Source: Ramlibacter alkalitolerans
GTDB lineage: Bacteria > Pseudomonadota > Gammaproteobacteria > Burkholderiales > Burkholderiaceae_C
Length of the DNA: 64,000 nucleotides
Assembly: GCF_016722765.1 (NCBI RefSeq)
Contig: NZ_JAEQND010000002.1
Coordinates: 372,001 to 436,000 of the forward strand
Direction: 5' to 3'
A program made the position numbers and the translations under genes. The notes under the pieces were generated by a model. That model saw nothing but the letters and a program-made list of their open reading frames with translations, was not told the DNA's origin and did not search any database. Shown piece by piece: positions 44,122 through 56,478 of this stretch. Every line of letters starts with the position of its first letter. Within the stretch, counting starts at the first letter, position 1.

Positions 44122-45009
44122 TCAGCCCAGCAGGCCGGCGGCACGCAGCGCGCCCTCGACCACGGCTTCATTGGCCTTGGCGAGCGGCGTCATCGGCAGG
44201 CGCAGCGCCCCGCCCATCAGGCCCATGCGGGCCATCGCCCACTTCACGGGGATCGGATTGGCCTCGACGAACAGGTGCTTGTGCACGGGCATCAGGCGGC
44301 GCTGGATCTCCATCGCCTTCTTCGCCTCGCCCGCCATCGCGGCGACGCACAGTTCATGCATCAGGCGCGGCGCCACGTTGGCCGTGACGCTCACGTTGCC
44401 CTGGCCGCCGCACAGCATCAGGGCCACGGCGGTGGGGTCGTCCCCGGAATAGACCGAGAAGCCCTTCGGCGCTTCCTTGATCAGCCACTGGGCGCGCTCG
44501 ATGTTGGCCGTAGCTTCCTTGATGCCGACGATGCCGGGCACCTGCGCCAGGCGCAGCACCGTTTCGTGCAGCATGTCCGCCACCGTGCGGCCGGGCACGT
44601 TGTACAGCACCATGGGCAGGTCGCCGGTGGCCTCGGCCACGGCCTTGAAGTGCTGGAACAGGCCTTCCTGCGTGGGCTTGTTGTAGTAGGGCACCACCTG
44701 CAGTTGCGCGTCGGCGCCGACCTGCTGCGCGAACTTCGCCAGCGCGATCGCTTCGAGCGTGGAGTTGGCGCCGCAGCCGGCCATGATCGGCACGCGCTTG
44801 TTCGCCTGTTCGACGGCGACGCGGATGATCTCCTGGTGCTCCTCGACGTCGACGGTGGGCGATTCGCCCGTGGTGCCGACGACGCACACGCAGTCGGTGC
44901 CCTGCTCGATGTGCCAGTCGACGAGCTTGCGCAAGGTGGGGTAATCGACGCTGCCGTCGTCCAGCATCGGTGTGACGAGCGCGACGATGCTGCCAGTAAT
45001 CGGAGTCAT
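44122..45009 (-). CDS. dapA: 4-hydroxy-tetrahydrodipicolinate synthase
   Basis: A 295-residue enzyme that starts the lysine/diaminopimelate branch by condensing pyruvate with aspartate semialdehyde. The Schiff-base lysine is K164 (GIVGIKEAT), with the catalytic Tyr in VLYNVPGRT (Y136) and the GTTGESPTV motif near 45-53. Full length. The ATG overlaps the methyltransferase stop by four bases. Order dapA-bamC-MBL is a standard proteobacterial cluster. Confidence 0.96.
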   Translation of the reverse strand: MTPITGSIVALVTPMLDDGSVDYPTLRKLVDWHIEQGTDCVCVVGTTGESPTVDVEEHQEIIRVAVEQANKRVPIMAGCGANSTLEAIALAKFAQQVGADAQLQVVPYYNKPTQEGLFQHFKAVAEATGDLPMVLYNVPGRTVADMLHETVLRLAQVPGIVGIKEATANIERAQWLIKEAPKGFSVYSGDDPTAVALMLCGGQGNVSVTANVAPRLMHELCVAAMAGEAKKAMEIQRRLMPVHKHLFVEANPIPVKWAMARMGLMGGALRLPMTPLAKANEAVVEGALRAAGLLG

Positions 45010-45578
45010 GGTTGTTCCCGGGGAATGCCCGATTCTAACGAGAGCATGTAACGCGCCCTTGTAGGGCCGGGTCGCTCGCGCACCGCCGCGATCCGCTGCA
45101 CGAACCGGGGCGGCGGCTCGAGGAAGCCGTCCTCGAACGCCACCACCCGCAGCTCGCCACCGTAGGCCCGCAGCAGTTCGCCGGGCGCCAGCAGGAAATC
45201 CGGCCGGGAGGGCTTGCCGACCGTCTCGTTGCCCAGCGCGAAGGTCTCGTGCAGCAGCACGCCCCCGGGCGCGACGCTGGCCAGGATCTGCGGGAACAGC
45301 GGGCGCCAGAGGTAGTTGGTCACGATCACGGCATCGAACTGCCGGCCGGGGAGCGGCCAGGGGGCGTTCTCGATGTCGGTCTGGATGGTTTCTCCCACAC
45401 CCTGCAAGGTGGCCAGCGCATCGGCATCGCGGTCGACGGCGGTGACGGCGTGACCATTCGCGGCGAAGAAGCGCGCATGCCGGCCTCTACCGCAGGCGAG
45501 GTCGAGCACCGTACCGCCGGCGGGCACGAGGTGCGCCCAGCGTCGGATCCAGTCAGAAGGTTCTTCGGTGCCGTGCAT
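45006..45578 (-). CDS. class I SAM-dependent methyltransferase
   Basis: A 190-residue protein of the TehB/UbiE-like fold. The AdoMet motif I is [20 protein letters not shown], motif II acid is in [11 protein letters not shown], and [25 protein letters not shown] follows. The ATG at 45578 ([10 protein letters not shown]) is preferred over the GTG at 45602 because the conserved start follows at once. It overlaps dapA by four bases and so heads the dapA-bamC operon. The substrate is unknown. Confidence 0.85.
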   Translation of the reverse strand: MHGTEEPSDWIRRWAHLVPAGGTVLDLACGRGRHARFFAANGHAVTAVDRDADALATLQGVGETIQTDIENAPWPLPGRQFDAVIVTNYLWRPLFPQILASVAPGGVLLHETFALGNETVGKPSRPDFLLAPGELLRAYGGELRVVAFEDGFLEPPPRFVQRIAAVRERPGPTRARYMLSLESGIPREQP

Positions 45579-45625
45579 TTCAGTCGGTGGGCTGGAGTCC
45601 ACGGGCGACGGTGCCCCCCGGGGCC

Positions 45626-45751
45626 GGACCAGGACGTGACAGTCCGCCTCTGCGACTGTCCCCCGGCGCGGATGGGAACCGTTGCCCGTGAGGGCCGCGC
45701 GCCCGCGCCTCCTCCTTGATGTCGCCGAGTCGGACTGTCACGCCCTGGTCC
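45626..45751. repeat. 126-bp inverted-repeat structure
   Basis: GGACCAGGACGTGACAGTCC... (45626-45646) matches the reverse complement of 45731-45751 in 20 of 21 positions. The 84-bp interior carries a further GACTGTC. It could be a non-autonomous element or a large hairpin. No target duplication is clear. Confidence 0.65.
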
Positions 45752-45930
45752 TGGAGCGCGCGGGTACGACGGAAGCGGCCTGCGCTACCCGTGTCTTCGG
45801 CAGTGCTGGTGGCACGAGTCAGCGAAGCCGCACCGTTGCGGTCCGCACCCGGCAGGGCTGGTCCGGCGAGGCGGCAACGGGTGTGCACCAGCAATGGAAC
45901 CAGCCATGGCACCAGCAGCGGTGCCTCCTG

Positions 45931-45960
45931 GATCCCCGCCTGCGCGGGGATGACGGCTTC
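45931..45960. repeat. CCCCGCCTGCGCGGGG hairpin repeat
   Basis: GATCCCCGC-CTGC-GCGGGGATGACGGC, the third member of the family at 17201 and 32281. The flank GATGACGGCTTCGCC is shared with the copy at 32281, so the conserved unit is longer than the hairpin. Confidence 0.8.
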
Positions 45961-45965
45961 GCCTG

Positions 45966-46097
45966 TCACCGGAAGCACGCCCAGATCATGTCCCCGATGC
46001 TGACCATCATCTCGGGCCGCGTATAGAGCGTGAACACCCCCACGAGCACGACGACCGCGAGTGCATAGCCAGCGATCCTGCGGGCTCGGGCCGGCAT
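45966..46097 (-). CDS. 43-residue small membrane protein coupled to MFS gene
   Basis: A 43-codon frame beginning with the ATG that overlaps the MFS stop by one base (TGATG) and ending TGA at 45966-45968. It has a basic N-terminus (MPARARRIAG), one hydrophobic helix (YALAVVVLVGVFTLY) and a tail RPEMMVSIGDMIWACFR. From memory, similar short proteins with a membrane helix followed by an MV..aDqiWAC-type tail are widespread in Comamonadaceae, but I cannot name a family. Its position suggests co-expression with the transporter. Confidence 0.65.
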   Translation of the reverse strand: MPARARRIAGYALAVVVLVGVFTLYTRPEMMVSIGDMIWACFR

Positions 46098-47317
46098 CAC
46101 GCCCCCTGCGGCACCGGCGTGCGCGCGATCGGCGATTCACGCACGGGCAGGTTCACGATCGCGGCGAAGATGCCCAGCGCGATCGCGAGGTACCAGACGA
46201 TGTCGTAGCTGCCGGTGCGGTCGTACAGCAGGCCGCCCAGCCACACGCCCATGAAGGAGCCGATCTGGTGGCTGAAGAAGACGAAGCCGCCCAGCATCGA
46301 CAGGTGCGCCACCCCGAAGATGTTGGCGATGGTGGCGTTGGTGGGCGGCACGGTGGACAGCCACAGCAGGCCGATCACGGCGGAGAAGATGTAGACCGAC
46401 AAGGGCGTGAGCGGCGCCAGCAGGAACAGCGCGATCGCGATGGAGCGGCCGAAATAGATGCTGGCCAGGATCTTCCGCTTGGCCAGCTTCTGCCCCAGCA
46501 TGCCGGCGATGTAGGTGCCGAACACGTTGCACAGGCCGATGATCGCCAGCGCATAGCTCGCCACCTGCGGCGATAGGCCCTTGTCCTTCAGGTAGCTCGG
46601 CATGTGCACGCCGATGAACACCACCTGGAAGCCGCACACGAAGTAGCCCGCCATCAGGAGCTGGAAGCTGGGGTAGCGGAACGCCTCGGTCAGCGCCTGC
46701 AGCATGGTCTGTTCGCGCCGCGCCGCATGCGCGCTGCCGGCACCCGGCTCGCGCAGGCCGATGGCCAGCGGCGCGATCAGCAGGGCGGCCGCGGCCAGCA
46801 CCAGCAGGGCGTTCTGCCAGCCCAGGCTGCCGATCAGGGTCTGTTCGACCGGCACCATCAGGAACTGGCCGAACGAGCCTGCCGCGGCGGCCACGCCCAT
46901 CGCCCACGAGCGCTTGCTCGCGTCGATCTGGCGGCCGATCACGCCGTAGACGATGGCGTAGGTGGTGCCCGCCTGGGCGGCGCCGATCAGCACGCCGGAG
47001 GTCAGCGCGAACACCAGCGGGTTGGTCGGGAAGGCCATGCCCGCGAGGCCCAGCGCGTAGAGGATGGCGCCGGCCACCAGCACGCGAAAGGCGCCGAAGC
47101 GGTCGGCCAGCATGCCGGCGAAGATGCCGATGCAGCCCCAGGCCAGGTTCTGGATCGCCAGCGCGAAGGAGAAGGTCTGGCGGTCCCAGCCCTGCGCCTG
47201 GGTGATCGGCTGCAGCCACAGGCCGAAGCCGTGGCGGATGCCCATCGACAGCGTCACGACCAGGGCGCCGCAGGCCAGCACCTGCGTCATCGAAAGCTTG
47301 GGAGCGGCGGTTTGCAT
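46097..47317 (-). CDS. MFS transporter
   Basis: A 406-residue major-facilitator protein with twelve predicted membrane helices in two halves. The motif-A-like GMLADRFGAFRVLV lies between helices 2 and 3, and a corresponding MLGQKLAKRKIL lies in the second half. The opening SMGIRHGFGLWLQPITQAQGWDR, with its charged His-Arg, resembles monocarboxylate/oxalate-formate-type members. The substrate is uncertain. The ATG at 47317 places the first helix near residue 10; a longer frame lacks a suitable start context. Confidence 0.88.
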   Translation of the reverse strand: MQTAAPKLSMTQVLACGALVVTLSMGIRHGFGLWLQPITQAQGWDRQTFSFALAIQNLAWGCIGIFAGMLADRFGAFRVLVAGAILYALGLAGMAFPTNPLVFALTSGVLIGAAQAGTTYAIVYGVIGRQIDASKRSWAMGVAAAAGSFGQFLMVPVEQTLIGSLGWQNALLVLAAAALLIAPLAIGLREPGAGSAHAARREQTMLQALTEAFRYPSFQLLMAGYFVCGFQVVFIGVHMPSYLKDKGLSPQVASYALAIIGLCNVFGTYIAGMLGQKLAKRKILASIYFGRSIAIALFLLAPLTPLSVYIFSAVIGLLWLSTVPPTNATIANIFGVAHLSMLGGFVFFSHQIGSFMGVWLGGLLYDRTGSYDIVWYLAIALGIFAAIVNLPVRESPIARTPVPQGA

Positions 47318-47382
47318 CCGGGCGAATGTAGCGACAAAAGTGTTCCCCGCGCCGGGCGGGGGGTTGTCCGCGACGATGAAAT

Positions 47383-47428
47383 CCGCGGCCTCGATTGATG
47401 ACGACTCGGCATCGAGGCAACACCGCGG
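47383..47428. promoter_or_regulatory. hairpin in the MFS/parE gap
   Basis: CCGCGGCCTCGAT (47383-47395) pairs with ATCGAGG (47411-47417) and CCGCGG (47423-47428), with a CAACA bulge. It sits between divergent genes and may be a regulator site or a leader structure; no evidence decides. Confidence 0.35.
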
Positions 47429-47463
47429 CTGGATGCCTATCCAGTGAGACGGCACGGGGCCAC

Positions 47464-47469
47464 TACAAT
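47464..47469 (+). promoter_or_regulatory. parE -10 box
   Basis: TACAAT ending 9 nt before the parE ATG, with no ribosome-binding sequence between, which predicts a nearly leaderless mRNA. Confidence 0.5.
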
Positions 47470-47478
47470 CCGGCTCCC

Positions 47479-49443
<1,965 letters not shown>

Positions 49444-49467
49444 AGACAGCCAGAGGAGGAGGTCACC

Positions 49468-50019
49468 ATGAGCCCATCGCAACCCGAGACGAAAGCCGAT
49501 CCGGCGCGCGTGCGCCTGCGCCCCACGATGCAGAGCGACCTGGAATACGTGCTGTCGCTCGAACAGGACCCGGAGAACCTCCCTTACATCACGCCCTGGG
49601 AGAAGATGCAGCACGAGGCGGCGATCCGCTTTCCCGACTTCCGCCACTTCATCATCGAGGCCGGCCCGGGCCTGGAGCGCGCCGGCTTCCTGATCCTGAT
49701 CGGCTGCCGCAACCAGCACGCCTGCATCGAACTCAAGCGCATGGTGGTGCAGAACAAGGGCAGCGGCTACGGTCATGGGGCGGTGCGCGTGATCAAGAAG
49801 ATCGCCTTCGACGACCTCGGCGCCCACCGCTTCTGGCTCGACGTGAAGATGCGCAACACGCGGGCCCAGGCGCTGTACCTGAAGGAAGGCTTCCTGCAGG
49901 AAGGCGTGCTGCGCGAGGCGGTGCGCGTGCGCGACGGCTACGACTCCCTGGTGGTGATGTCCATGCTGGCCGCCGAATACGCGCAGCGCCGCGGCCAGGC
50001 GCTGGAGCTGCAGCAATGA
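49468..50019 (+). CDS. GNAT-family N-acetyltransferase, RimJ/RimL-like
   Basis: A 183-residue acetyltransferase. The N-terminal RVRLRPTMQSDLEYVLSLEQDPENLPYI opening and the acetyl-CoA loop in QNKGSGYGHGAVRVIKKIAFDDLGAHRFWLDV, followed by NTRAQALYLKEGFLQEGVLREA, are typical. The substrate is unknown; protein N-termini or an antibiotic-like amine are possibilities. GAGGAGG precedes the ATG. The stop overlaps the next start (ATGA). Confidence 0.87.
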   Translation: MSPSQPETKADPARVRLRPTMQSDLEYVLSLEQDPENLPYITPWEKMQHEAAIRFPDFRHFIIEAGPGLERAGFLILIGCRNQHACIELKRMVVQNKGSGYGHGAVRVIKKIAFDDLGAHRFWLDVKMRNTRAQALYLKEGFLQEGVLREAVRVRDGYDSLVVMSMLAAEYAQRRGQALELQQ

Positions 50020-50858
50020 GGCTGCGCGCGGCGCTGACCGCGCTGCTGTGCGCACTGTGGCTGGCGCCGGCGCAGGCGGAGATCTGGGGCTTCGTCGATG
50101 CCCAGGGCACGGCGCATTTCGCCGCCGAGAAGCTGGATCCGCGCTACGAGCTGTTCTTCCGCGGCGGCGAGAGCTTCGACACGGCCGAAGGCGTAGCGCC
50201 GCCGCACACGGCGGCGCCCGCCGTCGCGAGCGGGCGCGTCCTCTCGTTCCTGCAGGTGTCCCCCGGCTTTCGCCAGGCGCAGCCGCAGGTGAGCGAAGCG
50301 GCGCGCGAGCACGGCATCGAACTGGCGCTGCTGCAGGCGCTGATCGCCGCCGAATCGGGCTTCGATCCCCGCGCGGTCTCGCCCAAGGGCGCGATCGGCC
50401 TGATGCAGGTCATGCCGGCGACGGCGGAACGCTACGGCCTGGCCGGCGACGCACGGGCGCCGCTGGAGAAGAAGCTCAAGGATCCGCGCGTCAACCTGCG
50501 CGCCGGCGCGCGCTACCTGCGCGACCTGATCCGCATGTTCCCGGGCCGGCTCGAACTGGCGCTGGCGGCGTACAACGCGGGCGAGGGCGCGGTGCAGCGC
50601 GCCGGCAACCGCATCCCGAACTATCCCGAGACGCAGAACTACGTGCGCACCGTCATGCAGCTGTATGCGATGCTCAAGCCGGCGCCCGCGCCCGAGCCGC
50701 CGACGGCCGCCGCCACGGGCGGCCAGCAGCCGCGGCGCGTCCGGATGGAACTGCCCGGGCCCGCCGGCACGGCGGCACGACGCAACATGCCCCCGGGCCT
50801 GGCCGCCGCGACGCCGCTCGAAGAGCCCGGCGCACCGGCCGGCGTGGTACACGATTGA
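50016..50858 (+). CDS. lytic transglycosylase (SLT domain), exported
   Basis: A 280-residue periplasmic muramidase. Signal peptide (ALTALLCALWLAPAQA), then a DUF4124-like IWGFVDAQGTAHFAAEKLD segment. The SLT domain (about residues 100-215) has the catalytic Glu in LIAAESGFDPRAVSPKGAIGLMQVMPATA, and AYNAGEGAVQRAGN and YPETQNYVRTVM follow. A Pro-rich tail of about 60 residues ends the protein. It would cleave peptidoglycan glycan strands. It is coupled to the GNAT gene by a four-base overlap. Confidence 0.9.
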   Translation: MRLRAALTALLCALWLAPAQAEIWGFVDAQGTAHFAAEKLDPRYELFFRGGESFDTAEGVAPPHTAAPAVASGRVLSFLQVSPGFRQAQPQVSEAAREHGIELALLQALIAAESGFDPRAVSPKGAIGLMQVMPATAERYGLAGDARAPLEKKLKDPRVNLRAGARYLRDLIRMFPGRLELALAAYNAGEGAVQRAGNRIPNYPETQNYVRTVMQLYAMLKPAPAPEPPTAAATGGQQPRRVRMELPGPAGTAARRNMPPGLAAATPLEEPGAPAGVVHD

Positions 50859-50889
50859 GCGATCCCGGCAGCAGCAGTACGTGACCGAG

Positions 50890-52041
50890 ATGATCGAACC
50901 GGCCCAGCTCTGGCTGGGCGCATTCGTGGGCGCCCAGGTGCTGCTGGTGTTCTTCTGCGCCATCCAGGCCAATGCCTACCACGACCGTTCGCTGCTGCTG
51001 CACTCGGCCGGCACGCTGATGGGGGTGCTGTCGACGCTGGCCCTGATCGGGCGGCAGCCGCTGGCGCCGACGGCGGTGCTGCTGCTGGTGCCGGCGCTGG
51101 CGGGGCTGCAACTGCTGGATCTCATGAGCCATGCGGGCGGCCTGCGGCAGGGGCGGCGCTGGCTGTTCGCCGCCAGCGCGATCGTGCTGCCGCTGGTGGC
51201 CGTGGGCGCGGCCTACAGCGCCTGGGCGCTCGTCGCCGGCATCGTGCTGTGGACGTCGATCGTCGTGCTGCTGATCGTCCGGACCGTGCGCCAGAGCCGG
51301 CCCTGGGTCTGGTGGCTGCTGCCGGCCCTGCTGGCTTTGGTGCTGGCGAGTTTCCGGCTGGCCGCCGACGCCCCGCCCTACGAGATGGACGACGCGATCT
51401 GGCAGGCCGGCCTGCTCACCGTCTGGTCCGCCTGCACCTACCTGGCCACCCTCTGGCGCGGGCGGATCGTCGGCGAGACGCAGGCGCGCATGCACGCGCG
51501 CAAGACGGTCGATCCGCTCACCGGCCTGGTCACGCCGCTGGTGCTGGCCGAACGCGTGCATGCGGCGCGGCACTTCACGCGCCGCTACGGCCACCCCAGC
51601 GTGCTGATGATCGTGCACATCGAGAACCTCGCCGCCCTCACGGCCGAATTCGGCCCCGAGGCGGCGGAGTCCGCGGTGCTGGCCGCCGCCAGCCGCATCC
51701 GCGAGTGCCTGCTGCGCGATGGCGACGTGGCCGCGCGCCTGACGCATTCGCGCATGGGCGTGCTGGCCGAGGGCTGCGCGCCGGGCGAAGCCTCCTCCAC
51801 CGTGGCCACGCGCATCCTCGTGGCCGGGCTGAAGGAGCCGTTGGCGGCGGCGCGCGCAGAATACCTGCGGTTCCGCATCGTGCTGGCGGCCGTGCCGCCG
51901 GAGGAAATGCCCCCCAAGCTGCTGATGCAGAAGCTCAATCACCGCCTCGACCAGGAACTGCGCGCCGCCTCCGAGCGCCGCATCGTGACCCTGAGCCCGG
52001 AAGAACTCATCGCCCTCGATCCCCAGACGACCACCCGATAA
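50890..52041 (+). CDS. membrane protein with degenerate GGDEF-like domain
   Basis: A 383-residue protein. About six hydrophobic segments (residues 5-190) are followed by a cytosolic domain that begins DPLTGLVTPLVLAERVHAARH, like the DxLTGLxNR opening of diguanylate cyclases. The GGDEF position reads LTHSRMGVLAEG, so the active site is missing and c-di-GMP synthesis is not expected. It may be a sensor or binding protein. A GTG nine bases upstream (50881) is an alternative start. It ends 6 bp before parC. Confidence 0.8.
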   Translation: MIEPAQLWLGAFVGAQVLLVFFCAIQANAYHDRSLLLHSAGTLMGVLSTLALIGRQPLAPTAVLLLVPALAGLQLLDLMSHAGGLRQGRRWLFAASAIVLPLVAVGAAYSAWALVAGIVLWTSIVVLLIVRTVRQSRPWVWWLLPALLALVLASFRLAADAPPYEMDDAIWQAGLLTVWSACTYLATLWRGRIVGETQARMHARKTVDPLTGLVTPLVLAERVHAARHFTRRYGHPSVLMIVHIENLAALTAEFGPEAAESAVLAAASRIRECLLRDGDVAARLTHSRMGVLAEGCAPGEASSTVATRILVAGLKEPLAAARAEYLRFRIVLAAVPPEEMPPKLLMQKLNHRLDQELRAASERRIVTLSPEELIALDPQTTTR

Positions 52042-52047
52042 GAAGCC

Positions 52048-54381
<2,334 letters not shown>

Positions 54382-54486
54382 GATGAGGATGGGTGCGCAC
54401 CGCAGGGCGGGGCTGCTGGTCCGCGACTGCGAGTTGACCATGGTCCCCTTCCACGCCGACTGCGCGCGACCGCGCTAGGAGCCGCC

Positions 54487-54687
54487 ATGGAACGAAGAAG
54501 GCTGCGCGCGGGGCAGGCGATCACGCCGCAGGAATTCGACGAGCTCTCCGACGAGGAGCTGGAACGGCTGGTGCCGAAGAAATACCGTGAGTATTTCCCC
54601 GGCAAGGACGGCTGCGCCGACGGCTTCTTCTACCTGCATGACGGCACGGCCTACAGCTTCTACCGCGGCGGCCTGCTGGACGAATAG
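54487..54687 (+). CDS. small hypothetical protein
   Basis: A 66-residue acidic/basic mixed protein, MERRRLRAGQAITPQEFDEL onward, with a Tyr/Phe-rich end (YFPGKDGCADGFFYLHDG and a final FYRGGLLDE). The balanced composition and an AGGAG box 5 nt upstream of the ATG make it a credible gene. No family recognised. It lies in a short gap between parC and the USP gene. Confidence 0.55.
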   Translation: MERRRLRAGQAITPQEFDELSDEELERLVPKKYREYFPGKDGCADGFFYLHDGTAYSFYRGGLLDE

Positions 54688-55006
54688 CGGCAGCGCCGGC
54701 TGCGCAAGCCAATCCGGCAAGGCCAGCGCGGGCATTGCACCGCGCGGCGCGATCCTGGCCTAGACTGGTCCGCATGAACCTTGCGCGCGTCGCCCTCGCT
54801 CCCGCCTTGCTGCGGCGGCGAGGTGGGCGCGCCCCCGGCAGGAGTGCGGCACGCGCATCGCTGCGTGCGCAATCGCAAGCACTTTCCTGAGCCCGGCGGG
54901 GCCGGGCGTCCACAGCGACGTCCGCGCATCGCCGGGCCTGCACCCAGAACTTCCCCGCGTGCGGCGCCAGGCCGCCCGCGTGTCGTCCACTGGTCAGGAG
55001 AGTTCC
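54688..55006. other. 319-bp region without a recognised gene
   Basis: It holds a possible promoter (TTGCAC near 54735 and TAGACT near 54761, too widely spaced to be ideal) and a 38-codon ATG frame from 54775 that looks random in composition. AGGAG at 54996-55000 serves the USP gene. Nothing else is seen. Confidence 0.5.
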
Positions 55007-55957
55007 ATGTCCAAGCTCGTCCCGGTGGAGCGCACGCCCACCCCGTCCGCTCGCCCCTGCCTGCAGCCCCGGTCCGCCGCGGTCCTCGTCCCCGTGGACC
55101 TCTCGCGGCTGGGAGTCCACGCGGCGTGGCGCGCCGCGCTGGTGGCGCGCGACCTCGGTTGCGCGCTGCGGCTGCTGCATGCGGAGGCGGGCCGCGACGA
55201 GCGCGGGGCCACGGAGCGTTCGCTGCGCCAGCTCGCCAGCCAGATCCGCGGACACACGGGCGTGCGGGTGGAACTGGTGGAGGACCCGGACGAGCCGCTG
55301 CAGGCGACGGCGCGGGCCGCGCGCGACGCCGCGCTGGTCGTGGTCGGTGGGCGGCGCGGCAATCCGCTGCGCGAATGGGTGCTCGGCACGCCGGCCGAGC
55401 GGCTGCTGCGCCTGTGCCGCGTTCCGGTGCTGGTGGTGAAGAAGCCGCCTGCCGGTGCCTATCGGCGCGTGCTGGTGCCGGTGGAACTCGCGCCGGCGGC
55501 CGCGCCGGTGATCGCCGCGGCGGCGCGCCTGTCGCGCGGTCCCCGCATGGAGGTCCTGCATGCGCTGCGTCCGGGCGACGAGTTCGGCATGCGGGTGTTC
55601 GACCTGCCCGAGCAGGCCGTGCGGCGACTGCGGCGGCGCGCGGCCGACCGCACCGAGCGGGCGCTGGAGGAGCTGATCGCGCAGAGCGTCCCGCAGCCGG
55701 ACGCCGCGCTGCCGGCCGTGGGCTTCGGCGACCCGGCGGCGCAGGTGCTGGCGCGCTCGCGCGCGATGCGGGCGGACCTGCTGGTGCTGGGCAAGCGGCG
55801 GCGCGCGCGGCTGGCGGACTTCTTCCTTGGCGGCGTCACGCAGCGCGTGCTGGCCGCGGCGCAGGTCGACGTGCTGCTGGTGCCGCCGGAGGGAGCGGGC
55901 GAGGCGCTGGGGTTCGCCTGCGCGCTCACCCCAGCCTACGCGAACCGGGCCAACTGA
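55007..55957 (+). CDS. tandem universal stress protein
   Basis: A 316-residue protein with two UspA-like domains. The first (about residues 22-145) ends VVVGGRRGNPLREWVLGTPAERLLRLCRVPVLVVK, an altered ATP-binding G-x-x-G-9-G-S/T motif. The second (about 150-295) ends VLGKRRRARLADFFLGGVTQRVLAAAQVDVLLVPP. The last twenty or so residues (GFACALTPAYANRAN at the end) are encoded by a half copy of the GTAGGCTGG repeat, so the C-terminus is probably foreign. AGGAG lies 6 nt before the ATG. Confidence 0.85.
   Translation: MSKLVPVERTPTPSARPCLQPRSAAVLVPVDLSRLGVHAAWRAALVARDLGCALRLLHAEAGRDERGATERSLRQLASQIRGHTGVRVELVEDPDEPLQATARAARDAALVVVGGRRGNPLREWVLGTPAERLLRLCRVPVLVVKKPPAGAYRRVLVPVELAPAAAPVIAAAARLSRGPRMEVLHALRPGDEFGMRVFDLPEQAVRRLRRRAADRTERALEELIAQSVPQPDAALPAVGFGDPAAQVLARSRAMRADLLVLGKRRRARLADFFLGGVTQRVLAAAQVDVLLVPPEGAGEALGFACALTPAYANRAN
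55906..55939. repeat. GTAGGCTGG palindrome family, half copy at end of USP gene
   Basis: GCTGGGGTTCGCCTGCGCGC and then TCACCCCAGCCTAC. It is read in frame and ends 18 bases before the stop codon of the USP gene. It is in the same half-element orientation as the copies at 1080 and 11721. Confidence 0.75.
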
Positions 55958-55960
55958 GGC

Positions 55961-56413
55961 TCAGAGCTCCGCGATCAGTTCGATCTCCACGCAGGCGCCC
56001 ATGGGGATCTGGGCGACGCCGAAGGCACTGCGCGCATGGGCGCCGCGTTCGCCGAACACCTGCCCGAACAGCTCGCTGGCGCCGTTGGTCACCAGGTGCT
56101 GCTCGGTGAAGTCGGGCGAGGAGTTCACCAGGCTCATGACCTTCACGATGCGCTTGATCTCGTTCAGGTCGCCCACCGCCGCATGGAGCGTGCCGAGCAG
56201 GTCGATCGCGATCGCGCGCGCGGCCTGCTTGCCTTCCTCCGTCTGCATCGTCCTGCCCAGTTGCCCGACCCAGGCCTTGCCGTCCTTCTTGGCGATGTGG
56301 CCGGAGAGGAAGACCAGGTTGCCGCTGCGCACGAAGGGCACGTAGGCCGCCGCGGGCGTGGCCACCGCCGGCAGCGTGATGTTCATTTCCTTCAGCTTGT
56401 CGTAGACGCTCAT
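55961..56413 (-). CDS. RidA family protein (YjgF/YER057c/UK114)
   Basis: A 150-residue member of the larger RidA subfamily (YjgF-like, 150 rather than 130 residues). Motifs are FVRSGNLVFLSGHIA, EEGKQAARAIAIDLLGTLHAAVGDLNEIKRIVKVMSLVNSS and FGERGAHARSAFGVAQIPMGACVEIE, where the conserved Arg (here in ARSAFGVAQ) binds the carboxylate of imine/enamine substrates. Probably hydrolyses reactive enamines. AGGAG lies 6 nt before the ATG on the minus strand. It is convergent with the USP gene (3 bp gap). Confidence 0.88.
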   Translation of the reverse strand: MSVYDKLKEMNITLPAVATPAAAYVPFVRSGNLVFLSGHIAKKDGKAWVGQLGRTMQTEEGKQAARAIAIDLLGTLHAAVGDLNEIKRIVKVMSLVNSSPDFTEQHLVTNGASELFGQVFGERGAHARSAFGVAQIPMGACVEIELIAEL

Positions 56414-56478
56414 GCGTGCTCCTGTGACGAAATGACCTCGCGCACCGCGCCTCGATGACGCGCTTCGCGCATGACCGG

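Larger units (their letters stand above)
45603..45965. other. 363-bp region without a recognised gene
   Basis: The stretch contains a 21-base inverted repeat (45626-45646 with 45731-45751), a tandem ACCAGCAATGG-like triplication near 45890-45920 and a CCCCGCCTGCGCGGGG hairpin (45931-45960). A minus-strand open frame through it is encoded mainly by repeats, and I do not accept it as a gene. Confidence 0.6.

Noticed and set aside
45580-46140. Minus-strand 186-codon frame in the gap between the methyltransferase and MFS genes
   Set aside because: Much of it is encoded by repeats (it contains VIPAQAGIQ) and it overlaps both neighbours; composition is not gene-like. A different 43-codon frame here is kept.
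50890-52041. Active diguanylate cyclase
   Set aside because: The GGDEF signature is replaced by residues that cannot bind GTP and metal in the usual way, so only a degenerate domain is claimed.
54775-54891. 38-codon ATG frame upstream of the USP gene
   Set aside because: Arg/Ala-rich random-looking sequence, no ribosome-binding site and no recognisable feature.
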